In this document: piece by piece, positions 8,126 through 17,748 of the stretch | Position numbering within the stretch: position 1 is the first letter of the stretch | Layout of the letters: every line of letters begins with the position of its first letter | NCBI RefSeq assembly: GCF_030020805.1 | Contig: NZ_CP125098.1 | Coordinates: forward strand, 662,001 to 726,000 | Source: Paenibacillus sp. RC67 | Lineage (GTDB): Bacteria; Bacillota; Bacilli; Paenibacillales; NBRC-103111 | Reading direction: 5' to 3' | DNA length: 64,000 nucleotides | Made by a program: the position numbers and the translations under genes | The notes under the pieces: generated by a model | Databases searched by the model: none | What the model saw: the letters and a program-made list of their open reading frames with translations, nothing else | What the model was told of the DNA's origin: nothing

Positions 8126-8887
8126 ATGAAGGATATCGATGAAGGAATGTCATTGGTCGAGCACCTTGGCGAGCTTCGCAAAAGGATTATATGGGTACTG
8201 GTCGTACTCATTATCGGAATGGTCATAGGCATTATTGTGGCTCAGCCAATTATAGCTTATCTTAAAACTGTACCTCCGGCTAAGGATATTACCTGGAACG
8301 TATTTTCTCCATGGGATGGCATTAGGATGTACATGAGCTTTGCATTGGTAACCGGACTCATTATTACACTACCAGTTGCCTTATACCAAATATGGTCTTT
8401 TTTAAAGCCAGGTTTGCGGGAAGAAGAGCAGAAAGCATCATTGAAATTTGTTCCATTCGCTTTTCTATTGTTCCTAATCGGGTTGGCATTTGCTTATTTT
8501 GTTGTGTTTAAAATGGCATTTTTATTTACATCGGGTATCTCGGAAAAGCTTGCATTACAAGAGACGTATGGAATTTCCCAATACTTTTCGTTTATGTTCA
8601 ATATTCTGATTCCGATCTCACTTTTGTTCGAGCTGCCGATTGTCATTATGTTTTTGACACAGCTGCGGATTTTGAATCCGAATCGGCTGCACAAAATTCG
8701 CCGCTACGCCTATTTGATTCTGGTTATAGTGGCCGCAATGATTACGCCTCCAGATATGCTCTCAGCGGTTATTGTATCGGTTCCGATGATTATCCTATAT
8801 GAGTGCAGCGTGCTGTTGTCGGGTATGGTATACCGTAAGCAACTGCTCAAAGATCAAGCTTGGGAAGAAGAGTTCGGTGCTAAATAA
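8126..8887 (+). CDS. tatC: Twin-arginine translocase subunit TatC
   Basis: 253 residues with six predicted membrane segments, the normal TatC size. The N-terminal S-L-V-E-H-L-G-E-L-R-K-R motif, which recognises twin-arginine signals, is present, as are the conserved F-x-K-P-G-L loop after helix two, F-A-Y-F and the M-I-T-P-P-D loop near the C-terminus. TatC is the receptor of the Tat system. The gene lies in one run with the molybdenum cofactor genes, which fits export of cofactor-containing enzymes, although no such enzyme is in the window. A terminator overlaps its stop codon. Confidence 0.95.
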   Translation: MKDIDEGMSLVEHLGELRKRIIWVLVVLIIGMVIGIIVAQPIIAYLKTVPPAKDITWNVFSPWDGIRMYMSFALVTGLIITLPVALYQIWSFLKPGLREEEQKASLKFVPFAFLLFLIGLAFAYFVVFKMAFLFTSGISEKLALQETYGISQYFSFMFNILIPISLLFELPIVIMFLTQLRILNPNRLHKIRRYAYLILVIVAAMITPPDMLSAVIVSVPMIILYECSVLLSGMVYRKQLLKDQAWEEEFGAK

Positions 8888-8932
8888 GTCTGCTTCTATC
8901 AGTCTCTGACTGTGTGAGGGCGGGCTTTTTTT
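8886..8932 (+). terminator. Terminator of tatAC
   Basis: AAGTCTGCTT (8886-8895) pairs fully, with GU pairs, with GGGCGGGCTT (8918-8927), followed by a run of T. A small inner hairpin (CAGT-CTCTG-ACTG) sits in the loop. The stem starts inside the tatC stop codon. The rest of the region up to 9118 shows no gene. Confidence 0.75.
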
Positions 8933-9118
8933 CTGTTTGAAGAGTAGGACAAGCGTTTTCGATAACTAGCAGGAATTTGGCGGCATTTCATAGTATTTAT
9001 TACATTAGAAAAGAACCTAATCCCCAGGATGTAGGGCTCTCATAGGACATCGTATATTTTATTTTTGGATGGATACAATGAATGGGGTGTGAAAGTTCAG
9101 TAAAATCGGTAAAACCAC

Positions 9119-9147
9119 TTGCAAAATTCACACAAACTGATTATCAT
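9119..9147 (+). promoter_or_regulatory. Sigma-A promoter of groESL
   Basis: TTGCAA (9119-9124) and TATCAT (9142-9147) are separated by 17 bases. The CIRCE operator begins 12 bases after the -10 box, where bound HrcA would cover the transcription start. Confidence 0.8.
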
Positions 9148-9158
9148 AATAAGTGTTG

Positions 9159-9185
9159 TTAGCACTTAGCATATTCGAGTGCTAA
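9159..9185. promoter_or_regulatory. CIRCE operator (HrcA binding site)
   Basis: The arms TTAGCACTT and GAGTGCTAA are separated by nine bases, the classic CIRCE layout with one mismatch in the left arm. HrcA represses groE through this element and is released under heat stress. hrcA itself is not in this window. Confidence 0.95.
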
Positions 9186-9229
9186 CGGAATATACGAAAC
9201 AACCATAATCTAAAGGAGGCTATTTTCTC

Positions 9230-9511
9230 ATGATCAAACCGTTGGGTGATCGCGTAGTCATTGAAGCCATTGCTAAGGAGGAAACCACAGCAAGCGGTAT
9301 CGTACTGCCAGACACAGCTAAAGAGAAACCGCAAGAAGGTAAAGTAGTAGCAGTTGGCAGCGGTGTTCTTAAAGACGGAGTGCGTGTTCCGCTTGAAGTT
9401 CAAGAAGGCGACCGTATCATTTTCTCCAAATACGCTGGCACTGAAGTGAAATTTGATGGCCGCGAGCTTCTGATTATGCGTGAAAGCGACATTCTTGCCG
9501 TTCTTGCCTAA
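9230..9511 (+). CDS. groES: Co-chaperonin GroES
   Basis: 93 residues, start ATG at 9230 after TAAAGGAGGC. GroES forms the heptameric lid of the GroEL chamber in the cytoplasm. Diagnostic parts are [10 protein letters not shown] at the N-terminus, the mobile loop [10 protein letters not shown] that docks onto GroEL, and the C-terminal strand I-L-A-V-L. It is the first gene of the CIRCE-controlled operon; groEL follows after 124 bases, a longer gap than usual but without an obvious promoter or terminator. Confidence 0.97.
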   Translation: MIKPLGDRVVIEAIAKEETTASGIVLPDTAKEKPQEGKVVAVGSGVLKDGVRVPLEVQEGDRIIFSKYAGTEVKFDGRELLIMRESDILAVLA

Positions 9512-9602
9512 TTTAGAGGATCTTACTTAAGTTAGCCTATGAGCTGCTGCTTTATGAGCGAAGCTAGCTTATACTTACGATGCAAATAATGGTACGACTT
9601 AA

Positions 9603-11265
<1,663 letters not shown>

Positions 11266-11345
11266 CTAGGCTGTAAAGCCTGTAGCATCAAGGGTTCTTC
11301 TTCGGAAGAACGTCGTTTGACCACATTTTGACCATATTGAATAAA

Positions 11346-11391
11346 AAAAGGCTTCTCACAAAGTTCATTTAGAACTCGTGAGAAGCCTTTT
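11346..11391. terminator. Bidirectional terminator between groEL and the PIN toxin gene
   Basis: AAAAGGCTTCTCAC (11346-11359) pairs perfectly with GTGAGAAGCCTTTT (11378-11391), giving a 14-bp stem with A- and T-runs on both sides. It serves groEL on plus and the toxin gene on minus. A smaller hairpin with a TTCG loop (11294-11311) precedes it and lacks a T-run. Confidence 0.9.
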
Positions 11392-11393
11392 AA

Positions 11394-11774
11394 TTATGCA
11401 TTGCGTAATTCATCAAGCAACTGGTTAAGTTTCTTATCAAAAGTGAAAACAGTATGTCCTTCGATCTTGGAATAAGCGAAGAGCAAGGAGTCAACAAAAT
11501 CGATTTTGATTTCACTGTAGACCTTTAGAGCTTCAACTAGGATACTTCTGTCATGCGTGGTGATGTTGCTGTAGGTGAGTAAGTTCCGTAGTGAATCATA
11601 GATAAGTGGTCGATCCACCTTATATACCTTCTCCAGAACATAAACGACCTCGGTGATAACTTCATTAGGGATAAAGATAGGGTAGTTTTCAATCTTTTCA
11701 CTGGCTTGATCAATGAACTGAATCGCATCTTGAAGCAAATACCGTAGAATCATATTTGCATCAACGATGTTCAT
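11394..11774 (-). CDS. PIN-domain toxin of a type II toxin-antitoxin pair
   Basis: 126 residues from the ATG at 11774; the longer frame to 11813 lies inside the upstream gene. PIN proteins are Mg2+-dependent ribonucleases. The acidic active-site set is visible: V-D-A-N at residues 3-6, a Glu in the N-E-V-I-T-E-V-V-Y segment, and D-F-V-D-S-L with F-D-K-K toward the C-terminus. The start overlaps the stop of the upstream gene by 14 bases, the typical layout of an antitoxin-toxin operon, so the toxin is translated only with its antitoxin. It sits between the two groEL copies and is probably cargo of the integrated element. Confidence 0.87.
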   Translation of the reverse strand: MNIVDANMILRYLLQDAIQFIDQASEKIENYPIFIPNEVITEVVYVLEKVYKVDRPLIYDSLRNLLTYSNITTHDRSILVEALKVYSEIKIDFVDSLLFAYSKIEGHTVFTFDKKLNQLLDELRNA

Positions 11775-12009
11775 GCTTTTCTTGCACACCCTTTGCCCAA
11801 GCGTTTTGTTCATATTCGATTAAATCTATGTTGGCGAATTGTTTTAATGCGCCTCGCGCTGTAGGAGTAGCAGGTACTGGTGTTTTAAATGGAGTTGGAT
11901 CTCCAATTGGTAATATGATTAGTTCAACGTCCTGATTGCGTAGGTTCTCTGGAAGATCGATAATATACTTTAGCACATCACTGTTTGTTATTTTTCTGAC
12001 GAAGTTCAT
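11761..12009 (-). CDS. Antitoxin partner of the PIN toxin
   Basis: 82 residues from the ATG at 12009; an in-frame GTG at 12018 is possible but too close to the ribosome site AAGGA. The N-terminal half (V-R-K-I-T-N-S-D-V-L-K-Y-I-I-D-L-P and E-L-I-I-L-P) has the look of small antitoxins that start with a DNA-binding or dimerisation fold. The C-terminal half (A-R-G-A-L-K-Q-F-A-N followed by an E-x-x-A-W segment) matches the toxin-wrapping tail of PIN-associated antitoxins. It should bind and silence the toxin and repress their shared promoter. Gene order antitoxin-toxin with overlap supports the call more than the sequence does. Confidence 0.75.
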   Translation of the reverse strand: MNFVRKITNSDVLKYIIDLPENLRNQDVELIILPIGDPTPFKTPVPATPTARGALKQFANIDLIEYEQNAWAKGVQEKHEHR

Positions 12010-12031
12010 GTTAATCACCGTCCTTCATTTA

Positions 12032-12060
12032 ATTATATCTGATTCAGTATTGACTCACAA
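12032..12060 (-). promoter_or_regulatory. Promoter of the PIN toxin-antitoxin operon
   Basis: On the minus strand TTGTGA (12060-12055) and TATAAT (12037-12032) are 17 bases apart, and the antitoxin start follows 22 bases after the -10 box. This is a near-consensus sigma-A promoter and supports the operon being expressed. Confidence 0.8.
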
Positions 12061-12095
12061 TTACCAATCTTACAATCGCATCCAGATGCATTACA

Positions 12096-12164
12096 TTAAA
12101 GTTTTCTCATGAGCTAACTGAACTTTTTGGATGCCTCTTTTTTCATAACATACGCTAAAAAAAT
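12096..12164 (-). pseudogene. Remnant of the 3' end of a second tyrosine integrase
   Basis: Read on the minus strand this gives [10 protein letters not shown], a TAG, then L-M-R-K-L-stop. The integrase pseudogene at 13529-14624 ends M-K-K-E-A-S-H-K-F-N-Q-L-M-K-S-L-stop, so the fragment is the same tail with Gln changed to a stop. At DNA level 31 of 39 bases match (12108-12146 against 13541-13579). Upstream of the Met only a few codons remain before the sequence becomes groEL. This indicates that a second, related element once stood here. Confidence 0.65.
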
Positions 12165-13447
12165 CGAACTCGAAGATGCATTCGAGAACATGGGTGCTCA
12201 ACTCGTTAAAGAAGTAGCAACAAAAACAAATGATGTAGCCGGTGACGGTACCACAACAGCAACCGTTCTTGCTCAAGCGATGATTCGCGAAGGCTTGAAA
12301 AACGTGACAGCTGGCGCTAACCCTATGGTTATCCGTAAAGGGATCGACAAAGCGGCTAAAGCGGCTAAAGCGGCTGTAGAGGAATTGAAAAACATCTCCA
12401 AAGCAATCGAAGGCAAACAATCCATTGCTCAAGTAGCGGCTATCTCCGCTGCTGACGAAGAAGTAGGCGAACTGATCGCTCGATCGTGGCTACATTTCCC
12501 CGTACATGATCACAGATACGGACAAAATGGAAGCTATCTTGGATAACCCATACATCTTGATCACAGACAAAAAAATCTCCAACATTCAAGAGATCTTGCC
12601 TGTGCTTGAAAAAGTAGTACAACAAGGCAAACCGCTTCTGATCATCGCTGAGGATGTAGAAGGCGAAGCTTTGGCAACCTTGATCATGAACAGACTTCGT
12701 GGAACATTCACTTGCGTAGCGGTTAAAGCTCCTGGCTTCGGCGACCGTCGTAAAGCTATGCTGCAAGATATCGCTGCATTGACTGGCGCACAAGTGATCA
12801 CAGAAGAGCTTGGATTGGATCTGAAATCCACTCGTCCTGAGCAATTGGGTACAGCTCGTCAAATCCGCGTAACTAAAGAAAATACTATTATTGTAGACGG
12901 CGCAGGCGACAAAAAAGACATCGGCGCTCGTATCTCCCAAATCCGTACGCAATTGGAAGAAACCACTTCCGACTTCGACAAAGAGAAGCTGCAAGAGCGT
13001 CTGGCTAAATTGGCTGGCGGCGTAGCGGTAATCAAAGTTGGTGCAGCTACTGAAACTGAGTTAAAAGAGCGTAAGCTTCGTATCGAAGATGCTCTGAACG
13101 CAACTCGTGCAGCAGTTAAGTCCTCTGGCGACGAGCAATCAGGCGTAAACATCGTTCTACGCGCTCTGGAAGAGCCTGTACGTACAATCGCAGCTAACGC
13201 TGGTCAAGAAGGCTCCGCAATCATTGAGCGCTTGAAAAAAGAAGCTGTAGGCATCGGCTACAACGCTGCTACCGGCGAGTGGGTTAACATGTTCGAATCC
13301 GGTATCGTTGACCCTGCAAAAGTAACACGCTCCGCATTGCAAAACGCAGCATCCGTTGCAGCTATGTTCTTGACAACCGAAGCGGTTATCGCGGACAAAC
13401 CAGAAAAAGATAAACCAGCTATGCCTGACATGGGCGGCATGATGTAA
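12154..13447 (+). pseudogene. Broken second copy of groEL
   Basis: The sequence follows groEL closely from about codon 57 to the stop but is disabled. The first 56 codons, with start and ribosome site, are missing. A 95-base deletion (removing what is 10119-10213 in the intact gene) shifts the frame near 12480. A 9-base duplication adds A-A-K after D-K-A. A 66-base in-frame deletion between two Ala-Ala-Val coding stretches removes residues 406-427, and the Gly-Gly-Met tail is shorter. A partial product could only start at an internal ATG such as 12506 and would lack the N-terminal ATP-binding part. The long near-identity to groEL means recent duplication or continued gene conversion. Confidence 0.92.
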
Positions 13448-13448
13448 T
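13430..13448 (+). repeat. Putative attachment-site copy 2 (3' end of broken groEL)
   Basis: Identical to the 19 bases at the end of the intact groEL (11247-11265). The minus-strand integrase pseudogene ends 80 bases further on, the spacing often seen between an integrase gene and its attachment site. A short palindrome (CCCTT-gatatat-AAGGG, 13461-13477) lies between them. Confidence 0.45.
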
Positions 13449-13528
13449 ACGTGCCAAAATCCCTTGATATATAAGGGGAATAGGTAGGAGTGTTAACCTC
13501 ACCTCATTCAGATATCATCGCTTCCGAT

Positions 13529-14624
13529 TTAGAGGCTTTTCATGAGTTGATTAAACTTATGAGAGGCCTCTTTTTTCATTGTTTTGGTCACATCCAAATA
13601 TACACTTTTTGTTTTCTCATCATCTTTATGTCCAAGTCTCTCCATGATTTCCTGCAATCCGACTCCAGCCTCCGCGAGAAGAGAAGTATGTGTATGCCTA
13701 AAAGAGTGGGGAGTCAGGTTAGTAACAAGACTGGCCTGCTTTAATATACGTCTCATTCGAATTCTCGATCATTTTGATATACATCGGATACACGGGATAG
13801 TTTTCATTATTAACAAATACAAAACCTTTATCGTGGTACGTTTTTCTATATAGCACCATAATTTCATTTTGACTCGATTGTGCTTTTTTTAATTCATCCA
13901 GCATGATTGAGGCCAATTCAATTTTACGAATCGAAGTATTTGTCTTTGGTGTTAGCAATTCATATTTTAGGTTATTATTAGTCGGGTTATAGTAGGTCTT
14001 GGTGATGCTTAAATTTTGTTCATTAAAGTCGATATCGTTCCATTTCAGTGCACATAATTCGCCGGCACGCATTCCACTATATGCAAGAGTTAGGAACATT
14101 GCATAATCACCAGATAATCCTTTTTCCTTAGCAGCCCCAAGGAATAAAGACAACTGTTCCTTTTCCAAGTACTTAGGTATTTCTTTAGTGTTCTCAATAT
14201 CTTCGACAGTCTTTTGAGTTCTTGAAACTGTAGCATATTGTGTTGGATTGGTTTTGAGGATATCAAACTCTAATGCATATCCAAAAATCATGCGACCAGA
14301 AGTATGTACTCCTTCTATTGTATTGTCCGATAATCTATCTTTGAGAGAAATGAGTGCATCCTGGTACATCTTCTTTGTTATATTCTTCGCCTTTATAGTC
14401 TCAAAATAGTTAATTAGATGACCAGACTCATGCTTTCTTACTCTGACCGTGCTCGGCTTAACACATTTTTCATAGTATTTCAACCACGACTGAACAAGAT
14501 CCTTAAACAACATGTCCTTTTCAACAACATAAGTACCATTATCTAATTCGTATTGGAGAGATGCAACTGAAGAATGTCCCCGAATTACGTACAAAACATG
14601 GCATACGAAGGTTAAGTAAAGCAA
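13529..14624 (-). pseudogene. Tyrosine integrase, frameshifted
   Basis: Two overlapping frames together give one phage/ICE-type integrase. The first part (13719-14624) holds the core-binding domain (L-F-K-D-L-V-Q-S-W-L onward) and the first catalytic Arg in S-G-M-R-A-G-E-L. The second part (13529-13756) holds H-S-F-R-H-T, L-G-H-K and the nucleophile Tyr in S-V-Y-L-D-V. The break lies near 13745-13760, where M-I-E-N should run into R-M-R-R-I-L. All catalytic residues survive, so a single frameshift is the main lesion. The N-terminal arm-binding domain also seems absent and no ribosome site is visible upstream. It once inserted the surrounding element. Confidence 0.9.
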
Positions 14625-14652
14625 ACACCTACCTAATCATGCAAGCTTTCTA

Positions 14653-15261
14653 ATGAAAATGCCCAATCATTTATTTCATGGAAAAGACAATGCATGGTTG
14701 AAAGAGTTTAAAGATAGTTACATCAATGATCCTCACAGCCGGCGGATTAAGAGCGTGGAATGCACTTTCCAGCAGCGACCAACCGCACTAGATGGGGAAA
14801 TGTTCAAACGTCATTGGTGGCGCTACTGGCAGTATAAGGGTATGAACCTTCCTTCTGTATAGGTAAGGGTTGGTGATAGTTTTATTCATATAGAACCTAT
14901 TGAGTTGCCTCAATCGTTTGATGAGGAGTTGCAGTCATGGGATTGTAAACTTTCAAGGATAGCGACGGCAGTGATTACGTAGTCGGTCAGGCTTGGGGGC
15001 GTAAACGAACAGATAAAATTCCTACTTGATCAAGCAAAAGATCGAATGGATGTCATCAGGACCATGGACAAGATCGTTCAAATGACAAGCAAGTTTCCAA
15101 AGGCAAGGCTTAAATTGGTTGAGGATAAAGCAAATGGGCAAGCTGTTATACAGCTGCTTAAACGAAAGATAAGTGGACTTGTAGCGGTTAATCCTGAAGG
15201 TGGTAAGGCTGCCAGAGCTTTCACTCTACAGCACAAATTAGCCTCATCTGAGACTTGGTAA
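14653..15261 (+). pseudogene. Phage terminase large subunit, degenerate C-terminal part
   Basis: The first open piece (14653-14862) contains Q-Q-R-P-T-A followed by M-F-K-R-H-W-W-R-Y-W, a motif typical of terminase large subunits at the join of the ATPase and nuclease domains. After a TAG the sequence continues, in shifting frames, with L-P-Q-S-F-D-E-E-L-Q-S-W-D, then S-D-Y-V-V-G-Q-A-W-G-R-K-R and, from 15046, D-R-M-D-V-I-R-T-M and K-A-R-L-K-L-V-E-D-K-A-N-G. These are the parts of the terminase nuclease domain. At least one stop and two frameshifts break it, and the ATPase half is missing. It shows that the element was a tailed-phage prophage. Confidence 0.85.
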
Positions 15262-15306
15262 GCAAAAGGAATTAAAATAAATGATCTTGCTAACCAATAC
15301 ACGTAT

Positions 15307-15429
15307 ATGTTCGACCTGATTAAAGCAGGTGAACAAGATGGAAATGCTCAATGGGCTATGAATCAGCTGCTTGCAGTCAGAGACGTATTAAAGAAAGAGG
15401 CCTCCTTTAACGGATGGCCTCATTTTTAA
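15307..15429 (+). pseudogene. Short phage-like reading frame, possibly remnant
   Basis: Forty codons from an ATG at 15307 to a TAA at 15427, in the same frame as the last terminase piece and continuing beyond its stop. The product begins M-F-D-L-I-K-A-G-E-Q and ends F-N-G-W-P-H-F. No ribosome site is visible and I recognise no family; it may be the start or end of a lost phage gene. Confidence 0.3.
15397..15428. terminator. Terminator between phage remnant and membrane gene
   Basis: GAGGCC at 15397-15402 and GGCCTC at 15416-15421 form a stem with extra TCC/GGA pairing, followed by CATTTTTAATT. The minus-strand gene ends a few bases further on. Confidence 0.6.
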
Positions 15430-15432
15430 TTA

Positions 15433-16908
15433 TTAAAATTTGATTGATTCATACTTCAGGATTGTGTAATCCTCAAATTTAACCACTTCCAGAGGTTTGC
15501 CGAAAGTCTTAGTGATTGTAGCATCATTCACATTACCCCAATTGCCCGATTCATAGATGACAAAGGTTCCCGGCTCCTTATACCATGATTCTTTTGATAA
15601 CCAACCAAAGGGCCCGATATAACCTTCTGGATTACCTACAATCGGTCTAATTTTAACTTTATCATTCGTATACAATGTAACTGAATGAGAAGACCAATAC
15701 GGAGCGAATCCGACTTTTAGATTTTGTTTTTCTAAGAACTTAGAAAGCCGCTGCTCTTTTGTATCTATTGGTTGCATACTTAATGGTTGAATAAACGTGA
15801 ACAGATAGATCAAAGAGAAGGCAACTATGTATCTTTTTTTGTTTTCATAAAATGAAAATGAAGGTAACAACCGACCAACTAATATAGCTCCGAATATTAG
15901 GGCATGAGTAAAATAACGCGTTGTACTAATATCGATAGGCATATTACTAAATAAATATTCAAGTATCACGCTAATGATGGATATGGCAAGTATTTGGTTG
16001 ATAGCATCCTGCTTTTTCCATGAACGCAGTATTTTTGTGATTACAATCACAAAAAGCAAAAGGCCCAGGAAATGCGAAGCTGTTATCATGGTTTTAAGAT
16101 CTGATATAGGCTTCCCAAATACATCAGCACCAAACAACGAAATGATTCCTGTTATCGTGAGTTTTATATTGAGTGCGAGTTTATCGTATTCTACAAAAGA
16201 AGGGCCTGGAACGCCTGGGACTTTAAACCCTACAATCGAAATGAGCCAAAGTGCTACTTTGGATATGATATAGGAACCAATTGTAGCAACGATAGTGTAA
16301 ATGGATTCTTTACGATCAATACGACATAGCCATCGATATCCATATACTAATAATATAGGGACGAATGCAAACCATACTGCAAAAGGATCTCCTATTGCGG
16401 TGAATGTCATTAAAATAACGAATATACCATATTTGATCTTTGTATTCTGCACATATGATAAACTAATAAAACTCATTAAAGTATATAATATAGCAGGCAT
16501 ATGAATGGCTTGGGAAAAGATTAGAGACGATAAAAACAGCGTAGGCAAACCAATGAGAGCAAATGTAACGGCCATTTTCGTATAATTGTATCCTTGATTT
16601 TCTTTACCAGACAAAACTAAACAACATATGACAATCAACGCGTAGACAGCTGCTGACATGATGTATAATACTTTAGTTGTTACTCCAAATAGCCATACAC
16701 CCATAGTGTAAATCAGTGTATCAGTTGTATAGAATGACCCAGTAGAAAGTGACCACCCTTTTAGGAAAATATTTTCGTTCAAGATGTCTTGTGCCTCTAA
16801 CAAGACGATTGCTGCATCAGAATAAATTGGTATTTGTAAAGATAATATATAATAAATTGGTGTGACTATTATAAATAGTAGTGTGAATAGTATTGATATT
16901 TTCTTCAT
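15433..16908 (-). CDS. Multi-pass membrane protein, GT-C glycosyltransferase-like
   Basis: 491 residues with about ten to twelve membrane helices and a C-terminal soluble tail. After the first helix the loop carries I-Y-S-D-A-A-I, an acidic position in the first outer loop where GT-C enzymes have their catalytic Asp. The last 100 residues (V-G-F-A-P-Y-W onward) form an outside domain that could bind acceptor. GT-C enzymes use polyprenyl-phosphate sugars on the outer membrane face. The gene stands alone inside the prophage remnant, between terminase debris and the att-like site, and could be a phage-borne cell-surface-modifying gene. The exact family is not certain. Confidence 0.6.
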   Translation of the reverse strand: MKKISILFTLLFIIVTPIYYILSLQIPIYSDAAIVLLEAQDILNENIFLKGWSLSTGSFYTTDTLIYTMGVWLFGVTTKVLYIMSAAVYALIVICCLVLSGKENQGYNYTKMAVTFALIGLPTLFLSSLIFSQAIHMPAILYTLMSFISLSYVQNTKIKYGIFVILMTFTAIGDPFAVWFAFVPILLVYGYRWLCRIDRKESIYTIVATIGSYIISKVALWLISIVGFKVPGVPGPSFVEYDKLALNIKLTITGIISLFGADVFGKPISDLKTMITASHFLGLLLFVIVITKILRSWKKQDAINQILAISIISVILEYLFSNMPIDISTTRYFTHALIFGAILVGRLLPSFSFYENKKRYIVAFSLIYLFTFIQPLSMQPIDTKEQRLSKFLEKQNLKVGFAPYWSSHSVTLYTNDKVKIRPIVGNPEGYIGPFGWLSKESWYKEPGTFVIYESGNWGNVNDATITKTFGKPLEVVKFEDYTILKYESIKF

Positions 16909-17102
16909 TAAGATGTACTCCTTTTAATCTTCTCTATATATTCTTTTTACAATCCGTTTACTCGAGCAGCCTCACTCCTCAATCATCATACTTCCATCTT
17001 CATCTATTTGGTGCACTATTCGTAGTGCGACTTGCAACTTTCCTTTGTCATCTCTTGTACCTTAACGTACTTTCCATCTCTCCACGTGAATATTTGCGCT
17101 TC
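16909..17102. other. Stretch without recognisable gene
   Basis: Upstream region of the membrane protein gene. No intact gene, tRNA or clear hairpin is visible; only short open stretches occur on the plus strand. Confidence 0.5.
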
Positions 17103-17333
17103 TTATCCTATCCACTCTAATCCATCCGGTGCATCTTCTAATCGAATAAACCACGCTCCCTTATGACCGTAGTAGGCCAAGGCTTTCCACCATACCCTTA
17201 TTTGTTTATAGTACGGTTGCAACTTGAGTTTTTCTATCGTCATGTCATCATAATGACCGGGATATTTATCGTGGAGTTATTTTAATACGAGTTCTAAATC
17301 TTTAGTAGGAAGGTATAGCTCAATATCACCTGC
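17103..17333 (-). pseudogene. Degenerate gene fragment, unknown family
   Basis: Read on the minus strand one frame gives A-G-D-I-E-L-Y-L-P-T-K-D-L-E-L-V-L-K, one TAA, then L-H-D-K-Y-P-G-H-Y-D-D-M and W-W-K-A-L-A-Y-Y-G-H-K-G-A-W-F-I-R-L-E-D-A-P ending G-L-E-W-I-G-stop. The composition is clearly protein-like across the stop, so this is a decayed gene or fragment, perhaps a phage protein. I do not recognise the family. Confidence 0.5.
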
Positions 17334-17336
17334 ACA

Positions 17337-17634
17337 GAAATAATAAAAGCCGCTAACGGATGCTTTTCCGATTGAGCGACTCAGCTACCGATGCTTCCGG
17401 CTTGCAGTTATATTATAGCAATTGTGGGTGATGTTGTACATTATTAATCGGTGTAATAAGTCAATTTTTAAAATGAGTACGTAAATATATAGAAGAAACA
17501 CGACAATGATAAATAATAAAAATGAGGTCGAAATTGGTTTGACCTCACATTTGACCTCAGACACATTTGTACACATTTTATTATAAGTTAATTCGACATA
17601 CTAAATACAAGGGTTTTTACAAGCTAGTAAAGAC
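17337..17634. other. Intergenic region with an integrase-tail-like motif
   Basis: No intact gene is convincing. A minus-strand frame of 63 codons at 17385-17576 starts M-C-T-N-V-S-E-V-K-C-E-V-K-P and then turns into low-complexity hydrophobic sequence. Its first bases (17537-17563) contain two TTTGACC boxes in tandem, resembling 11314-11331 downstream of groEL. Such doubled boxes occur at the ends of some phage integrase genes, so this may be another element edge. Confidence 0.3.
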
Positions 17635-17665
17635 TTAATTATACGCATTTTTATACCACAACATC

Positions 17666-17684
17666 ATGGGCAGTATGATGTAAT
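17666..17684 (+). repeat. Putative attachment-site copy 3 (groEL 3' end remnant)
   Basis: ATGGGCAGTATGATGTAAT matches the end of groEL at 17 of 19 positions and still reads M-G-S-M-M-stop. The upstream sequence is not groEL. A strong plus-strand terminator follows 24 bases later, as expected if this is the original groEL terminus displaced by an inserted element. Confidence 0.5.
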
Positions 17685-17708
17685 CCATCTGCACTGGCAA
17701 TATAGAAT

Positions 17709-17748
17709 CGGCAGCTATCACTTTCGAGTGAGGGTTGCCGGTTTTTTT
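17709..17748 (+). terminator. Strong orphan terminator, perhaps the original groEL terminator
   Basis: CGGCAGCTATCACT pairs at 13 of 14 positions with AGTGAGGGTTGCCG around a TTCG loop, followed by GTTTTTTTAT. No plus-strand gene stands upstream within the last 2.4 kb, but the groEL-end-like 19-mer is just before it. Confidence 0.85.

Noticed and set aside
17340..17400. tRNA-like sequence near GCTAACGGATGC
   Set aside because: Acceptor and T arms cannot be formed, so it is not a tRNA.
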